Assembly: GCF_000473325.1 (NCBI RefSeq)
Contig: NZ_KI421514.1
Span: 66,340-130,339, forward strand
DNA: 64,000 bases
Source: Leisingera caerulea DSM 24564
GTDB taxonomy: Bacteria > Pseudomonadota > Alphaproteobacteria > Rhodobacterales > Rhodobacteraceae
Direction of reading: 5' to 3'
A program made the position numbers and the translations under genes. The notes under the pieces were generated by a model that saw only the letters and a list, made by a program, of their open reading frames with translations, had not been told where the DNA came from and did no database searches. Positions within the stretch are counted from its first letter, which is position 1; each line of letters begins with the position of its first letter. Shown here piece by piece: positions 17,586 through 28,578 of this stretch.

Positions 17586-18449
17586 TTAGTACCCAAAGGC
17601 CTTGCGCAGCATGTTCAGCGCCACCAGCACCAGAAACGCCCCGAACACCCGTTTCAGCGGTTTCGGATCCATCGCATGGGCCAGCTTCACCCCCCAGGGC
17701 GCGGTGATCAGCGTCATTGCAATCACGATGAAGAAGGCCGCCAGATTGACAGCCCCGATGGTGAGCGGCGGGCGGACGGCCGGGTCCACTTCCAGCAGCA
17801 GGAAACCGGCCACCGAGGGCACCGCGATGATCACGCCAAAGCCCGCAGCGGTCGCCACCGCCCGGTGCACCGCCACCCCGTGCAGGGTCATCAGCGGCAC
17901 CCCGAAGCTGCCGCCGCCGATGCCCATCAGCACCGACAGGAAGCCGACCGCAGGCGACAGCACCATCCGCTTAACGCCCTTGGGCATGGCTTCGGCCAGC
18001 CGCCACTCGGAGCGTCCCAGCCCAAGGTAACAGCCGATCACCAGCGCCAGCCCGCCAAACACCCCTTGCAGCACCGTGGAGCGCAGGGCGGAGGCCGCCA
18101 GCACGCCCACCACAGCCCCAAGCGCAATGCCAATGCCCCAGCTGCGCAGGATCTCCCAATCCACCGCGCCTTTCTTATTGTGGCTCATGACAGAGCGCAT
18201 CGAGGTCACGATGATCGTCGCCAGGGAGGTCGCCAGGCAAATCTGCATCAGCTGATCGCCGCCATAGCCCAGTGTCTGGAAAGCATAGAAGAACGCAGGC
18301 ACCAGCACGATGCCGCCGCCAACCCCCAGAAGGCCGGCCAGCACGCCTGCAAAGGCGCCAATCACCACCAGCAGCGCTGCCATCTGCATCAGCAGAGCAG
18401 GCGCGGGCCACAGGGCTGCGGTCAGAGCAGGGTCGGTCATGCGGGTCAC
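17586..18449 (-). CDS. TauE/SafE family sulfite exporter-like permease
   Basis: 287 residues with about eight helices. Typical paired motifs are GVLAGLLGVGGGIVLVPAFF in the first half and GFLSVLMGIGGGSFGVPLM in the second. Family members move sulfite, sulfoacetate or other organic anions across the inner membrane. GAGGTGA precedes the ATG. Upstream partner of the dioxygenase-like gene. Confidence 0.9.
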   Translation of the reverse strand: MTRMTDPALTAALWPAPALLMQMAALLVVIGAFAGVLAGLLGVGGGIVLVPAFFYAFQTLGYGGDQLMQICLATSLATIIVTSMRSVMSHNKKGAVDWEILRSWGIGIALGAVVGVLAASALRSTVLQGVFGGLALVIGCYLGLGRSEWRLAEAMPKGVKRMVLSPAVGFLSVLMGIGGGSFGVPLMTLHGVAVHRAVATAAGFGVIIAVPSVAGFLLLEVDPAVRPPLTIGAVNLAAFFIVIAMTLITAPWGVKLAHAMDPKPLKRVFGAFLVLVALNMLRKAFGY

Positions 18450-18526
18450 CTCGGGCTTTGGTTCACCGGCAAAGGGTTAGCCGCCGCGCCCGGCCCGCAC
18501 AAGGCACTAGCGCGTGAGGCGTACCG

Positions 18527-19528
18527 TCACGCTGCGGCGCGCGTCTCCACCTGGGCCAGCGCCTCCTGCACCAGCTCCGGCCCGGCGCCGGTGCGGCAGG
18601 CGCCTTCGGACAGCATCCGCCGCCACTGCCGCGCCCCGGGTTTGCCCGCAAACAGCCCCAGCATGTGGCGGGTGATCTGGTTGAGCTTCGCGCCTTCATT
18701 CAGCCGCGCCTCGATATAGGGCAGCATCTGCCGCACGGCGCCGCCCGGATCGCTCACCGTGCCGGTGCCGTAAATCTCAGGGTCCGCCGCGCAGAGCACA
18801 TCAGCCGGCTGATGATAAGCCGCACGGCCCACCATGACGCCGTCCAGGCCGCGGTCCAGATGCGCCTTCGCATCTGCCAGCGTCGCAATGCCGCCGTTGA
18901 TCGAGATATGCAGATCCGGGAACGTCGCCTTCATCCGGTGCACCAGGTCATAGTCCAGCGGCGGGATGTCCCGGTTCTCCTTCGGGGACAGGCCCTGCAA
19001 CCAGGCCTTGCGTGCGTGGATGGTCACCCGCCGGCAGCCCGCATCCCGGATTTTCTCCAGGAAGTCCGGCAGCACCTCTTCCGGCTCCTGCTCATCGACG
19101 CCAATGCGGCATTTGACGGTGACTTCCACATCCACCGTTTCGCGCATAGCGGACACACAATCCGCAACCAGTTCCGGCGTCTGCATCAGCACCGCCCCGA
19201 AGGCGCCGGATTGGACCCGGTCGCTGGGGCAGCCGCAGTTGAGGTTGATCTCGTCGTAGCCCGCCTGCTCACCCAAACGCGCCGCCTCAGCCAGCTCCTC
19301 CGGATCAGAGCCGCCCAGCTGCAATGCCACCGGATGCTCTTCGGCATTGAACTCTAGCAAATGCAGCGCCCCGCCGCGCACCAGCGCGGGCGCCGTCACC
19401 ATCTCGGTATAAAGCAGCGCTTCCCGGCTCAGCAGCCGGTGCAAGTAGCGGCAGTGACGGTCAGTCCAATCCATCATGGGCGCCACGCTCAAACGCGCGG
19501 CCTGGTGCAGGGGGGCAAAATCTCTCAT
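18527..19528 (-). CDS. dusA: tRNA-dihydrouridine(20/20a) synthase DusA
   Basis: 333 residues from MRDFAPLHQAARLSVAPMMDWTDRHCRY; a longer frame adds 12 residues. FMN TIM-barrel that reduces uridines 20/20a in tRNA D-loops. LNCGCPSDRVQSGAFGAVLM carries the catalytic Cys, and HARKAWLQGLSPKENRDIPP is the DusA signature. Stands alone between the TauE gene and the TRAP cluster. Confidence 0.95.
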   Translation of the reverse strand: MRDFAPLHQAARLSVAPMMDWTDRHCRYLHRLLSREALLYTEMVTAPALVRGGALHLLEFNAEEHPVALQLGGSDPEELAEAARLGEQAGYDEINLNCGCPSDRVQSGAFGAVLMQTPELVADCVSAMRETVDVEVTVKCRIGVDEQEPEEVLPDFLEKIRDAGCRRVTIHARKAWLQGLSPKENRDIPPLDYDLVHRMKATFPDLHISINGGIATLADAKAHLDRGLDGVMVGRAAYHQPADVLCAADPEIYGTGTVSDPGGAVRQMLPYIEARLNEGAKLNQITRHMLGLFAGKPGARQWRRMLSEGACRTGAGPELVQEALAQVETRAAA

Positions 19529-19645
19529 GCCGCGCCATATAGGCCCTGTGCCGCCATCTGCCAAGCTGATCTGCTCCGGAGCCGCCTTCGCGTGAGCACA
19601 GACAGCCGGGGACAGGCGGCGGGATCAAGGAAAACCGCCGAGGGG

Positions 19646-19663
19646 CCCCGCCCGCAGGCGGGG
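19646..19663 (-). terminator. Possible terminator after the TRAP transporter operon
   Basis: Arms CCCCGCC and GGCGGGG with loop CGCA; a short T-run (GGTTTT) appears further along on the minus strand. Weak candidate; a second long-loop inverted repeat (GTGAAGGC 19716-19723 with GCCTTCAC 19770-19777) sits at the dctM stop. Confidence 0.4.
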
Positions 19664-19778
19664 ATGCGGCTGTTTTGATTGAGGCCGGCGGCGGGCGCCG
19701 GCAGGCAGGGATAATGTGAAGGCGGGTCTGACGCGAGTATCTGCTTTGGTGAGCCCTGAGCGACCTTCTGCCTTCACC

Positions 19779-21182
19779 CTACCCGGCCAGGGACGGCAGG
19801 TAGAGAACAATCCCCGGGAAGGCGACCAGCAGCGCAATTGTCACCGCGTCCGCGACGAAGAACGGCATCACGCCGCGGAACACATCCTGCACGCTCAGAT
19901 CGTCGCGCACGCCCGCGACCACAAAGCAGTTGAGACCGATGGGCGGGGTGATCAGGCAGAACTCGGCCATCTTCACCACCAGGATGCCAAACCAGATCGC
20001 GCACATGGTGCCGCTCATGCCAAAGGCGCTGTCGGCCGCGGCCACGCTCTCGCCGCCGTTCAGCGCCATCACCGCCGGGTAAACCACCGGCAGGGTCAGC
20101 AAGAGCATTCCAATCGCGTCCATGAACATGCCCAGCACCGCATAGGCCAGCAGGATACAGATCAGGATCACCATCGGGCTCATCTCCAGCGTGGTGATCC
20201 AGTCCGAAAACGCCCCTGGCAGATCGGCAAAGCCCAGGAACCGGACATAGATCAGCACCCCCCAGATGATGGTGAAGATCATCACCGTCAGCTTGGCGGT
20301 CTCCAAGAGCGCCGATTTCAGCTCAGCCCATTTCATGCCTTCCTTCAGCGCATAAAGGAAGACGATGAAGGCCCCGATGGCGCCGCCTTCTGTCGGGGTG
20401 CCCCAGGCGTCGCCGCCAAAGGGGTTGTAGACAAAACAAATGATGATCACGACCACCAGGATGATCGGCAGCGCCCCGGGCAGCGCGGCGAACCGCTGGC
20501 CCCAGGTGAAGCCCTTCACAGGCGGGCCGACGGATTTGAAGATCACCGCAATACCGACGATCAGCAGGCCATAGATCACCGCCGAAAACGCACCGGGGAT
20601 AAAGCCCGCCAGAAGGAGCTTGCCCACGTCCTGCTCGACGATGATGGCGTAGATCACCAGGATCGCCGAGGGCGGGATCAGCGAGGCAAGCGTGCCGCCC
20701 GCCGCCACCACGCCTGCGGCAAAGCGCTTGTTGTAGCCGATGTCCAGCATCTCTGGGATGGCGATGCGGGCAAAAACGGCGGAGGTGGCAACCGAGGCCC
20801 CCGACACCGCGGCAAAGCCCGCCGTGGCAAAAACGGTGGAAACCGCCAGCCCGCCCGGCAGCCAGGCGATCCAGCGCTTGGCTGCGGTGAACAGCGCGCG
20901 CGTCAGCCCCGCGTAATACGCCAGATAGCCGATCAGGATGAAGGTGGGGATCAGGCTCAGCGCCTGGCTGGACACCTTGGAGTGCGGCACCTGGCCTGCG
21001 ATCTTGACCGAGACGGTCAGCGCCTTGCCAAACCGCGCCGGGTCATAGCCGAACTTGGCCCAGAAGATCCAGATAAGCCCGGCAAGACCTGCCAGGCCGG
21101 CTGCGAAGGCCACCCGCATCCCCAGGACAACCATCGCCAGCAGGCCGCCCGTGACCCAAAGGCCGATTTCAATCGGTTCCAT
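19779..21182 (-). CDS. dctM: TRAP transporter large permease (DctM type)
   Basis: 467 residues, twelve or more helices, with the TRAP-M features of an ion-coupled importer: GLTRALFTAAKRWIAWLPGG, ATAGFAAVSGASVATSAVFA and TLASLIPPSAILVIYAII. It works with DctQ and the periplasmic binding protein DctP. The gene starts 6 bases after dctQ. No catabolic neighbour reveals the substrate. Confidence 0.93.
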   Translation of the reverse strand: MEPIEIGLWVTGGLLAMVVLGMRVAFAAGLAGLAGLIWIFWAKFGYDPARFGKALTVSVKIAGQVPHSKVSSQALSLIPTFILIGYLAYYAGLTRALFTAAKRWIAWLPGGLAVSTVFATAGFAAVSGASVATSAVFARIAIPEMLDIGYNKRFAAGVVAAGGTLASLIPPSAILVIYAIIVEQDVGKLLLAGFIPGAFSAVIYGLLIVGIAVIFKSVGPPVKGFTWGQRFAALPGALPIILVVVIIICFVYNPFGGDAWGTPTEGGAIGAFIVFLYALKEGMKWAELKSALLETAKLTVMIFTIIWGVLIYVRFLGFADLPGAFSDWITTLEMSPMVILICILLAYAVLGMFMDAIGMLLLTLPVVYPAVMALNGGESVAAADSAFGMSGTMCAIWFGILVVKMAEFCLITPPIGLNCFVVAGVRDDLSVQDVFRGVMPFFVADAVTIALLVAFPGIVLYLPSLAG

Positions 21183-21187
21183 CTGTG

Positions 21188-21853
21188 TTACCCCTGCCCG
21201 CCGGTAGAGTTATTATCTGAGCCGCTGTCATGGCCCTGCATCTGCTCGGCCTCTGCCGCCGCCAGTTCGGCGGCGCTTTGCACCAGCGGCACCGCGACCG
21301 GCGCCTCCAGCCCCAGCACCAGCGCCCGGCCATAGCCCCAGATCTGCAGCATCAGCCGCAGGGCCAGCACCGCAAAGGCCACCGGCGCCAGCAGCTTGGC
21401 CGGCCAGATCGGCAGGCCGATGTCGATAGAGCTGTCGCGGCTCCACAGCGGCGCGGCAAAGTCGAAGGAGCGCAGGAAATGCGACCAGCTGCCCCAGACC
21501 AGCGCCAGGATCAGAAACAGGATCAGCAACACCGAGACCAGCTCAAACAGCCACAGCGCACGGCCCCGCAGGGCGCCGATGAAAATATCCATGCGGATGT
21601 GGGTGCCGTCGCGCTGCACATAGGCGATGCCCATGAAAGCAATCAGCGGCATGATCTGCTCGATCCAGTCGACATAGCCGGGCAGCGGCGCGTTTATCGC
21701 GTTGCGCCCGCCGACCGAGACCACCGCCAGGATCATCAGCGAAAACACCGCAATCCCGCTCAGCAGCGCCAGCAGGCGCTCGGCTTTCAATAACCCGCGG
21801 TCCAGCCTGCTGATCAGGCTGCCGTCCTCCAGGACTGCTGCTCCTGCCGCCAT
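21188..21853 (-). CDS. dctQ: TRAP transporter small permease (DctQ type)
   Basis: 221 residues with four helices and the DctQ pattern GYVDWIEQIMPLIAFMGIAY followed by VQRDGTHIRMDIFIGAL. The C-terminus is longer than usual, Ala/Glu-rich and hydrophilic. Between dctP and dctM in a minus-strand operon. Confidence 0.9.
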   Translation of the reverse strand: MAAGAAVLEDGSLISRLDRGLLKAERLLALLSGIAVFSLMILAVVSVGGRNAINAPLPGYVDWIEQIMPLIAFMGIAYVQRDGTHIRMDIFIGALRGRALWLFELVSVLLILFLILALVWGSWSHFLRSFDFAAPLWSRDSSIDIGLPIWPAKLLAPVAFAVLALRLMLQIWGYGRALVLGLEAPVAVPLVQSAAELAAAEAEQMQGHDSGSDNNSTGGQG

Positions 21854-21889
21854 GCCCTGCCCCCATCTTTCAGTAGCGTCAAAGACAGA

Positions 21890-21917
21890 AAGGGCCGGAA
21901 CGCTGTGCCCGGCCCTT
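21890..21917 (-). promoter_or_regulatory. Intergenic hairpin between dctP and dctQ
   Basis: Arms AAGGGCCGG (21890-21898) and CCGGCCCTT (21909-21917), followed on the minus strand by TCTGTCTTTG. It probably attenuates transcription or protects the 3' end, so that dctP is made in excess over the permease genes, as is usual for binding-protein transporters. Confidence 0.65.
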
Positions 21918-21933
21918 CCGTATCATGTCAGGC

Positions 21934-22950
21934 TCAGCTGCCCGAGCGGTGGTCGCTGAGGGTCTTCTGCACCAGATCATAGAGCTCCTGTGCCGGCAGG
22001 CCCTGGCCGCTCATGTCCTTGATCCACTGCTCGCGGATCGGATCGGCAGCCACTTTGCGGAATTCGGCCAGCTGCTCGTCGGAGATGGTGACCTTCTCGA
22101 CGCCCTTTTCCTCCAGCACGCTGTCCCATTTGGTCAGCAGTGCACCGTAGTTGTCGAGGTAATGGGCAATCGCTTCCTCAACCGAGCTTTCCAGCGCCTC
22201 GCGCTCGGCGTCGCTGAGGGCGTCATAGGCATCGGTGTTGACCACCACCGGGCAGTTCACGGTGCCGGGGTTCAGGTTGGCGGTCCACCAGTCGGCCTTG
22301 TTGATGGTGCCAAAGGCCAGATGCGCGTGCTGGGCAAAGGCGACGGTATCGACAACGCCGGATTCCATCGCGTTGTAAGCCTCGGTCGCGGTCACAGAGG
22401 TCGGCACCGCGCCAACGGCGGAAAACGCCTGGCCGATGCCGCCGGTGGCGCGCACCCGCATGTCCTTGAACTCACCCAGCTCGTCGCGCGGTTCGCCGGT
22501 GCCGACGATGTTGTATTGCGGCATCGGCGAGGTCATCAGCAGCTTGGCGTTCCAGCGCGCCAGATCCGCCTCCACCGCCGGGTGGGCGTAAACCGCGTGG
22601 GATACGGCGACCTCTTCCTCCAGCGTGTTCACACCCAGGAACGGCAGCTCCAGCACGGTGATCGAGGGGTTCTTGTCGCGGTGGTAGCCCGCGCAGAACT
22701 GCGCCATTTCAAAGGCGCCGATGGAGATGCCGTCGAGGTTCTCCTTGTTCTTGCTGAGGCCGCCATAGCTGATATTCAGGGTGAACTCGCCATTGGTTTT
22801 CTCGGAGACCAGCTCCGCCAGTTTCTCCACATGTTCGGTAAAGGCGCGGCGTTTGCCCCACAGGGACACATTCCACTCCGTCGCCGCAGCCTCGCCTGCC
22901 ATTGCAACGCCAGCCGTTGCCGCCACAGCGGCAGTCAGAAATCTGTTCAT
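21934..22950 (-). CDS. dctP: TRAP transporter substrate-binding protein (DctP type)
   Basis: 338 residues from MNRFLTAAVAATAGVAM, preceded by GGGAGAG. Signal peptide of about 24 residues. Periplasmic DctP fold: GGLSKNKENLDGISIGAFEM, and MRVRATGGIGQAFSAVGAVP near the conserved ligand Arg (usually contacting a carboxylate). It delivers an organic acid to DctQM; identity unknown. Confidence 0.93.
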   Translation of the reverse strand: MNRFLTAAVAATAGVAMAGEAAATEWNVSLWGKRRAFTEHVEKLAELVSEKTNGEFTLNISYGGLSKNKENLDGISIGAFEMAQFCAGYHRDKNPSITVLELPFLGVNTLEEEVAVSHAVYAHPAVEADLARWNAKLLMTSPMPQYNIVGTGEPRDELGEFKDMRVRATGGIGQAFSAVGAVPTSVTATEAYNAMESGVVDTVAFAQHAHLAFGTINKADWWTANLNPGTVNCPVVVNTDAYDALSDAEREALESSVEEAIAHYLDNYGALLTKWDSVLEEKGVEKVTISDEQLAEFRKVAADPIREQWIKDMSGQGLPAQELYDLVQKTLSDHRSGS

Positions 22951-23454
22951 GATGTAACTCTCCCGAATTGCGCCCTTTTTGCCTTCCGCACGTGCAGCAG
23001 GCGGGCGCTTGCCCGACAGGCTAGCCGCAAGGCCGCGCCCTGCCAACCCCCGCGGCAGAAACGTTACGCAGCGACTCGCGTTTCGCGAACGGAGCGCCCT
23101 CCGCGCGGCCTTCCGCCGGACGGCGTGGCACAATATGCCGCAGGACGCCTGCGCCTGTTTCCGCCGCCCAGGCTGCCCCTTGGTCAATTTGCCCCGGCGC
23201 GGCCCGTAAATTGACCGCAAACCCGTTTACACCTAAGCCGTTGTTTTTCCCAAAAGCAGGGTATGCGGCTGTCAAAACATTTACAAGATCGCATCCCAGA
23301 GGGAAATTCGTTGACAATGAAATGCTTAAAAACCGGTCGCTTATTCACAAATTTTCAGCTTGCGGTATTATCTATGCTCAGGAGGAAACGGTTTGACAGC
23401 CACGGCACAGCGGTGTCGTTTGTCTTGCCAATAAAATTTCTGGGAGGAAACCGA
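22951..23454. other. Divergent intergenic region between dctP and acs
   Basis: About 500 bases with no supported gene. The dctP-proximal half is GC-rich; 23211-23454 is AT-richer and should hold the acs promoter. TTGACA occurs at 23311-23316 and again at about 23393, and TATTAT at 23366-23371, but no clean -35/-10 pair with 17-base spacing is evident. AGGAGGAAAC near 23380 is a ribosome-site-like sequence followed by no long frame. Confidence 0.45.
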
Positions 23455-25416
<1,962 letters not shown>

Positions 25417-25423
25417 TAGACCG

Positions 25424-26107
25424 ATGAATATGGCAGTTATGACCCGTCCCGCCGTTTTGATCCTGCTGGGGCCTCCGGGCGCCGGCAAGGGCACCCAGGC
25501 GCGGATGCTGGAGGAGAAATTCGGCTATGTGCAGCTGTCGACCGGCGACCTGCTGCGCGAGGCGGTTGCCGCGGGCACGCCCGCCGGCCTCGCCGCCAAG
25601 GCGGTGATGGAAGCGGGCCAGCTGGTCAGCGACGAGATCGTGATCAACATCCTGCGCGACCGCCTGGCAGAGCCCGATTGCGCCAAGGGCGTGATCCTCG
25701 ACGGCTTCCCCCGCACCACCGTGCAGGCCGAAGCGCTGGACGATCTGCTGGCGGAAACCAACCAGAAGATCAATGCCGCGATCAGCCTGGAAGTGGACGA
25801 TGCGGCCATGGTTGAGCGGATTTCCGGCCGCTACACCTGCGGCGGCTGCGGCGAGGGCTATCACGACAGCTTCAAGCAGCCTGCCGAGGCGGGCAAATGC
25901 GATAAATGCGGCGGCACAGAAATGAAGCGCCGCGCCGATGACAATGCGGAAACCGTTGCCAGCCGGCTGGAGGCCTATCACGCGCAGACCGCGCCGCTGA
26001 TTGCCTACTACTGCGGCAAGGGCGTGCTGCAGACCACAGATGCCATGGGCGGTATCAACGACATCGCCCAGGATATGGCGGCCATTGTGACAAAGGCCAC
26101 CAGCTAA
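25424..26107 (+). CDS. adk: Adenylate kinase with zinc-type LID
   Basis: 227 residues. P-loop LGPPGAGKGTQA, NMP site STGDLLREA, GFPRT motif. The LID has four cysteines (C139, C142, C159, C162), predicting bound zinc. It interconverts AMP+ATP and 2 ADP. Directly downstream of acs, it would recycle the AMP made by acetate activation. Most roseobacters carry another adk in the ribosomal-protein region, so this may be a dedicated second copy (inference). A possible later start exists at MTRPAVLIL. Confidence 0.93.
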   Translation: MNMAVMTRPAVLILLGPPGAGKGTQARMLEEKFGYVQLSTGDLLREAVAAGTPAGLAAKAVMEAGQLVSDEIVINILRDRLAEPDCAKGVILDGFPRTTVQAEALDDLLAETNQKINAAISLEVDDAAMVERISGRYTCGGCGEGYHDSFKQPAEAGKCDKCGGTEMKRRADDNAETVASRLEAYHAQTAPLIAYYCGKGVLQTTDAMGGINDIAQDMAAIVTKATS

Positions 26108-26117
26108 CGAACAAGAA

Positions 26118-26148
26118 ACGGGGCCTGCCCTGACCGGCAGGACCCCGT
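26118..26148 (+). terminator. Hairpin after adk
   Basis: ACGGGG-CCTGCC pairs with GGCAGG-(A)-CCCCGT across a short loop, with one bulged base. No strong T-run. It could end or attenuate the acs-adk transcript before the symporter genes. Confidence 0.55.
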
Positions 26149-26301
26149 CTCCCGGACATTGGAATACCCATCGGACCCGCCAGGTGCACGCATCTGCCGG
26201 ACCGGAGGAGTCATGCCTGCGCGCCCTGACCCGGCGCCAGGCAAACGGAGAGAGCCAGCCCGCCCCCCGCGGCGGCTCAGGAGGAAGAAGGAGGAGCCGC
26301 C

Positions 26302-26586
26302 ATGGCGGATCAAACCACAAATGCGGCAAAAACCGCCGAAGCCGATAAAGGCTATTGGGCGGCGAACGTGCGCATCATTCTAATCAGCCTGGTGATCTGG
26401 GCTGTTGTATCATTCGGCTTCGGCATCCTGCTGCGTCCGATGCTTGCGGGCATCAAGGTCGGCGGCAGCGATCTGGGCTTCTGGTTCGCCCAGCAAGGCT
26501 CGATCCTGGTGTTTCTGGGGCTGATCTTTTTCTACGCGTTCCGGATGAACAAGCTGGACCGCGAATACGGCGTGGAGGAAGAATAA
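26302..26586 (+). CDS. Sodium/solute symporter small subunit (DUF4212)
   Basis: 94 residues with two helices (IILISLVIWAVVSFGFGILL; ILVFLGLIFFYAFRMNKL). Family DUF4212 members are always paired with the large VC_2705-type SSS subunit, as here, with 1 base between the genes. AGGAGG precedes the ATG. Likely substrate is acetate or another short carboxylate by its position after acs (inference). Confidence 0.9.
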   Translation: MADQTTNAAKTAEADKGYWAANVRIILISLVIWAVVSFGFGILLRPMLAGIKVGGSDLGFWFAQQGSILVFLGLIFFYAFRMNKLDREYGVEEE

Positions 26587-26587
26587 G

Positions 26588-28372
26588 ATGGACCAGTTTA
26601 CCATCAACCTGCTGTTTGTGGGCGCCTCCTTTGCGCTCTACATCGGCATCGCGATCTGGGCCCGTGCGGGCTCCACATCTGAATTCTATGCCGCGGGCCG
26701 GGGCGTTCACCCCGTCACCAACGGCATGGCCACCGCGGCCGACTGGATGTCGGCGGCTTCCTTTATCTCGATGGCGGGCCTCATCGCTTTCACCGGCTAT
26801 GACAACTCCACCTTCCTGATGGGCTGGACCGGCGGCTACGTGCTGCTGGCGCTGCTGCTTGCGCCCTACCTGCGCAAGTTCGGCAAGTTCACCGTGTCCG
26901 AGTTCATCGGCGACCGGTTCTACTCCCCGACCGCGCGGATCGTGGCGGTGATCTGCCTGATCGTGGCGTCGACCACCTATGTGATCGGCCAGATGACCGG
27001 TGTCGGCGTCGCCTTCGGCCGCTTCCTGGAGGTCTCCAACACCGCCGGCCTGCTGATCGGCGCCTGTGTGGTCTTTGCCTACGCCGTGTTCGGCGGCATG
27101 AAGGGCGTGACCTACACCCAGGTGGCGCAGTACTGCGTGCTGATCATGGCCTACACCATCCCGGCGATCTTTATCTCGCTGCAGCTGACCGGCAACCCGA
27201 TCCCGGCGCTCGGCCTGTTCGGCGACCATGCCGCCTCCGGCGAGCCGCTGCTGACCAAGCTGGATGCCATCGTGACCGAACTCGGCTTTAACGAGTACAC
27301 CGCGCATCATGCCGATACCTTCAACATGGTGCTCTTCACCCTGTCGCTGATGATCGGCACCGCGGGCCTGCCGCACGTGATCATGCGCTTCTTCACCGTG
27401 CCGAAAGTGGCTGATGCCCGCTGGTCGGCCGGCTGGGCGCTGGTGTTCATCGCGCTGCTGTACCTGACCGCTCCGGCTGTGGGCGCCATGGCCCGCCTCA
27501 ACATCACCGAGATGATGTGGCCCAATGGCGGCATCGAAGGCGGCGCCGTGACCGTGCAGCAGATCGAGAACGATCCGCAGTACGACTGGATGGCCACCTG
27601 GCAGAAAACCGGCCTGCTGGCTTGGGAAGACAAGAACGGCGATGGTGCGATCCAGTACTACAACGATCAGTCCGAAGAGCTGCAGGCAACTGCCGCGGCA
27701 AACGGCTGGGCCGGCAATGAGCTGACCAAGTTCAACCGTGACATCCTGGTTCTGGCCAACCCGGAAATCGCCAACCTGCCCAGCTGGGTGATCGGCCTCG
27801 TGGCAGCCGGCGGCCTGGCGGCTGCACTGTCCACCGCTGCCGGTCTTCTGCTGGCAATCTCCTCAGCTGTCTCGCACGACCTGATCAAGGGTTCGATCAA
27901 CCCGAACATCTCGGAAAAAGGCGAGCTGCTGTCGGCCCGTGTCGCCATGGCCGTGGCCATCGGTGTGGCAACCTACCTGGGTCTGAACCCGCCGGGCTTT
28001 GCGGCGCAAACCGTGGCGCTGGCCTTCGGCCTGGCCGCAGCCTCGATCTTCCCGGCGCTGATGATGGGCATCTTCACCAAGGTGAACAACAAGGGTGCGG
28101 TGGCCGGCATGCTGGCAGGCCTGATCGTGACCCTGGTCTACATCTTCCTGCACAAGGGCTGGCTGTTCATCCCGGGCACAAACTCCTTCACCGATGCGGA
28201 CCCGCTGCTGGGCACCATCAAATCCACCTCCTTCGGTGCGATTGGCGCAATGGTGAACTTCGCGGTGGCCTTCATCGTGTCGAAATCGAGCGAGGCGATC
28301 CCCGCCGAGATCGAAGAGCTGGTGGAAAGCGTCCGCATCCCGCGCGGCGCCGGGGCCGCACAGGACCACTAA
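26588..28372 (+). CDS. Sodium/solute symporter large subunit, VC_2705 type
   Basis: 594 residues of the SSS (SLC5) family, about thirteen helices. N-terminal pattern FYAAGRGVHPVTNGMATAAD and later LPHVIMRFFTVPKVADARWS are typical. Unlike ActP it has a long hydrophilic loop at residues about 310-395 that includes an EF-hand-like loop, DKNGDGAIQYYN, at residues 348-359. It pairs with the DUF4212 subunit and is followed by the CBS/cNMP nucleotidyltransferase gene often found beside it. Probably imports acetate, propionate or a similar acid. Confidence 0.92.
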   Translation: MDQFTINLLFVGASFALYIGIAIWARAGSTSEFYAAGRGVHPVTNGMATAADWMSAASFISMAGLIAFTGYDNSTFLMGWTGGYVLLALLLAPYLRKFGKFTVSEFIGDRFYSPTARIVAVICLIVASTTYVIGQMTGVGVAFGRFLEVSNTAGLLIGACVVFAYAVFGGMKGVTYTQVAQYCVLIMAYTIPAIFISLQLTGNPIPALGLFGDHAASGEPLLTKLDAIVTELGFNEYTAHHADTFNMVLFTLSLMIGTAGLPHVIMRFFTVPKVADARWSAGWALVFIALLYLTAPAVGAMARLNITEMMWPNGGIEGGAVTVQQIENDPQYDWMATWQKTGLLAWEDKNGDGAIQYYNDQSEELQATAAANGWAGNELTKFNRDILVLANPEIANLPSWVIGLVAAGGLAAALSTAAGLLLAISSAVSHDLIKGSINPNISEKGELLSARVAMAVAIGVATYLGLNPPGFAAQTVALAFGLAAASIFPALMMGIFTKVNNKGAVAGMLAGLIVTLVYIFLHKGWLFIPGTNSFTDADPLLGTIKSTSFGAIGAMVNFAVAFIVSKSSEAIPAEIEELVESVRIPRGAGAAQDH

Positions 28373-28380
28373 CCTCCCCT

Positions 28381-28408
28381 GGGCGGGCTGCCTCCCAGCC
28401 GCCCGCCT
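28381..28408 (+). terminator. Terminator after the symporter genes
   Basis: GGGCGGGCTG pairs with CAGCCGCCC with one bulge, then CTCTTTCC. It starts 8 bases past the symporter stop. Confidence 0.6.
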
Positions 28409-28578
28409 CTTTCCTCATGGTCCCGTACGGTGTTTCACTGGCGGGGCCATTTTTTGCTAGGACGCCCGAAACAGCGGTCATTAGAAAGCACTCAGGATTG
28501 CCCCCGCCCTGGGGGGGGCGGGTCGGAGGCAATCCGGGCCTGCGGCCCGGGAAAGACAGTTCAAGAGGACACAAGCAA

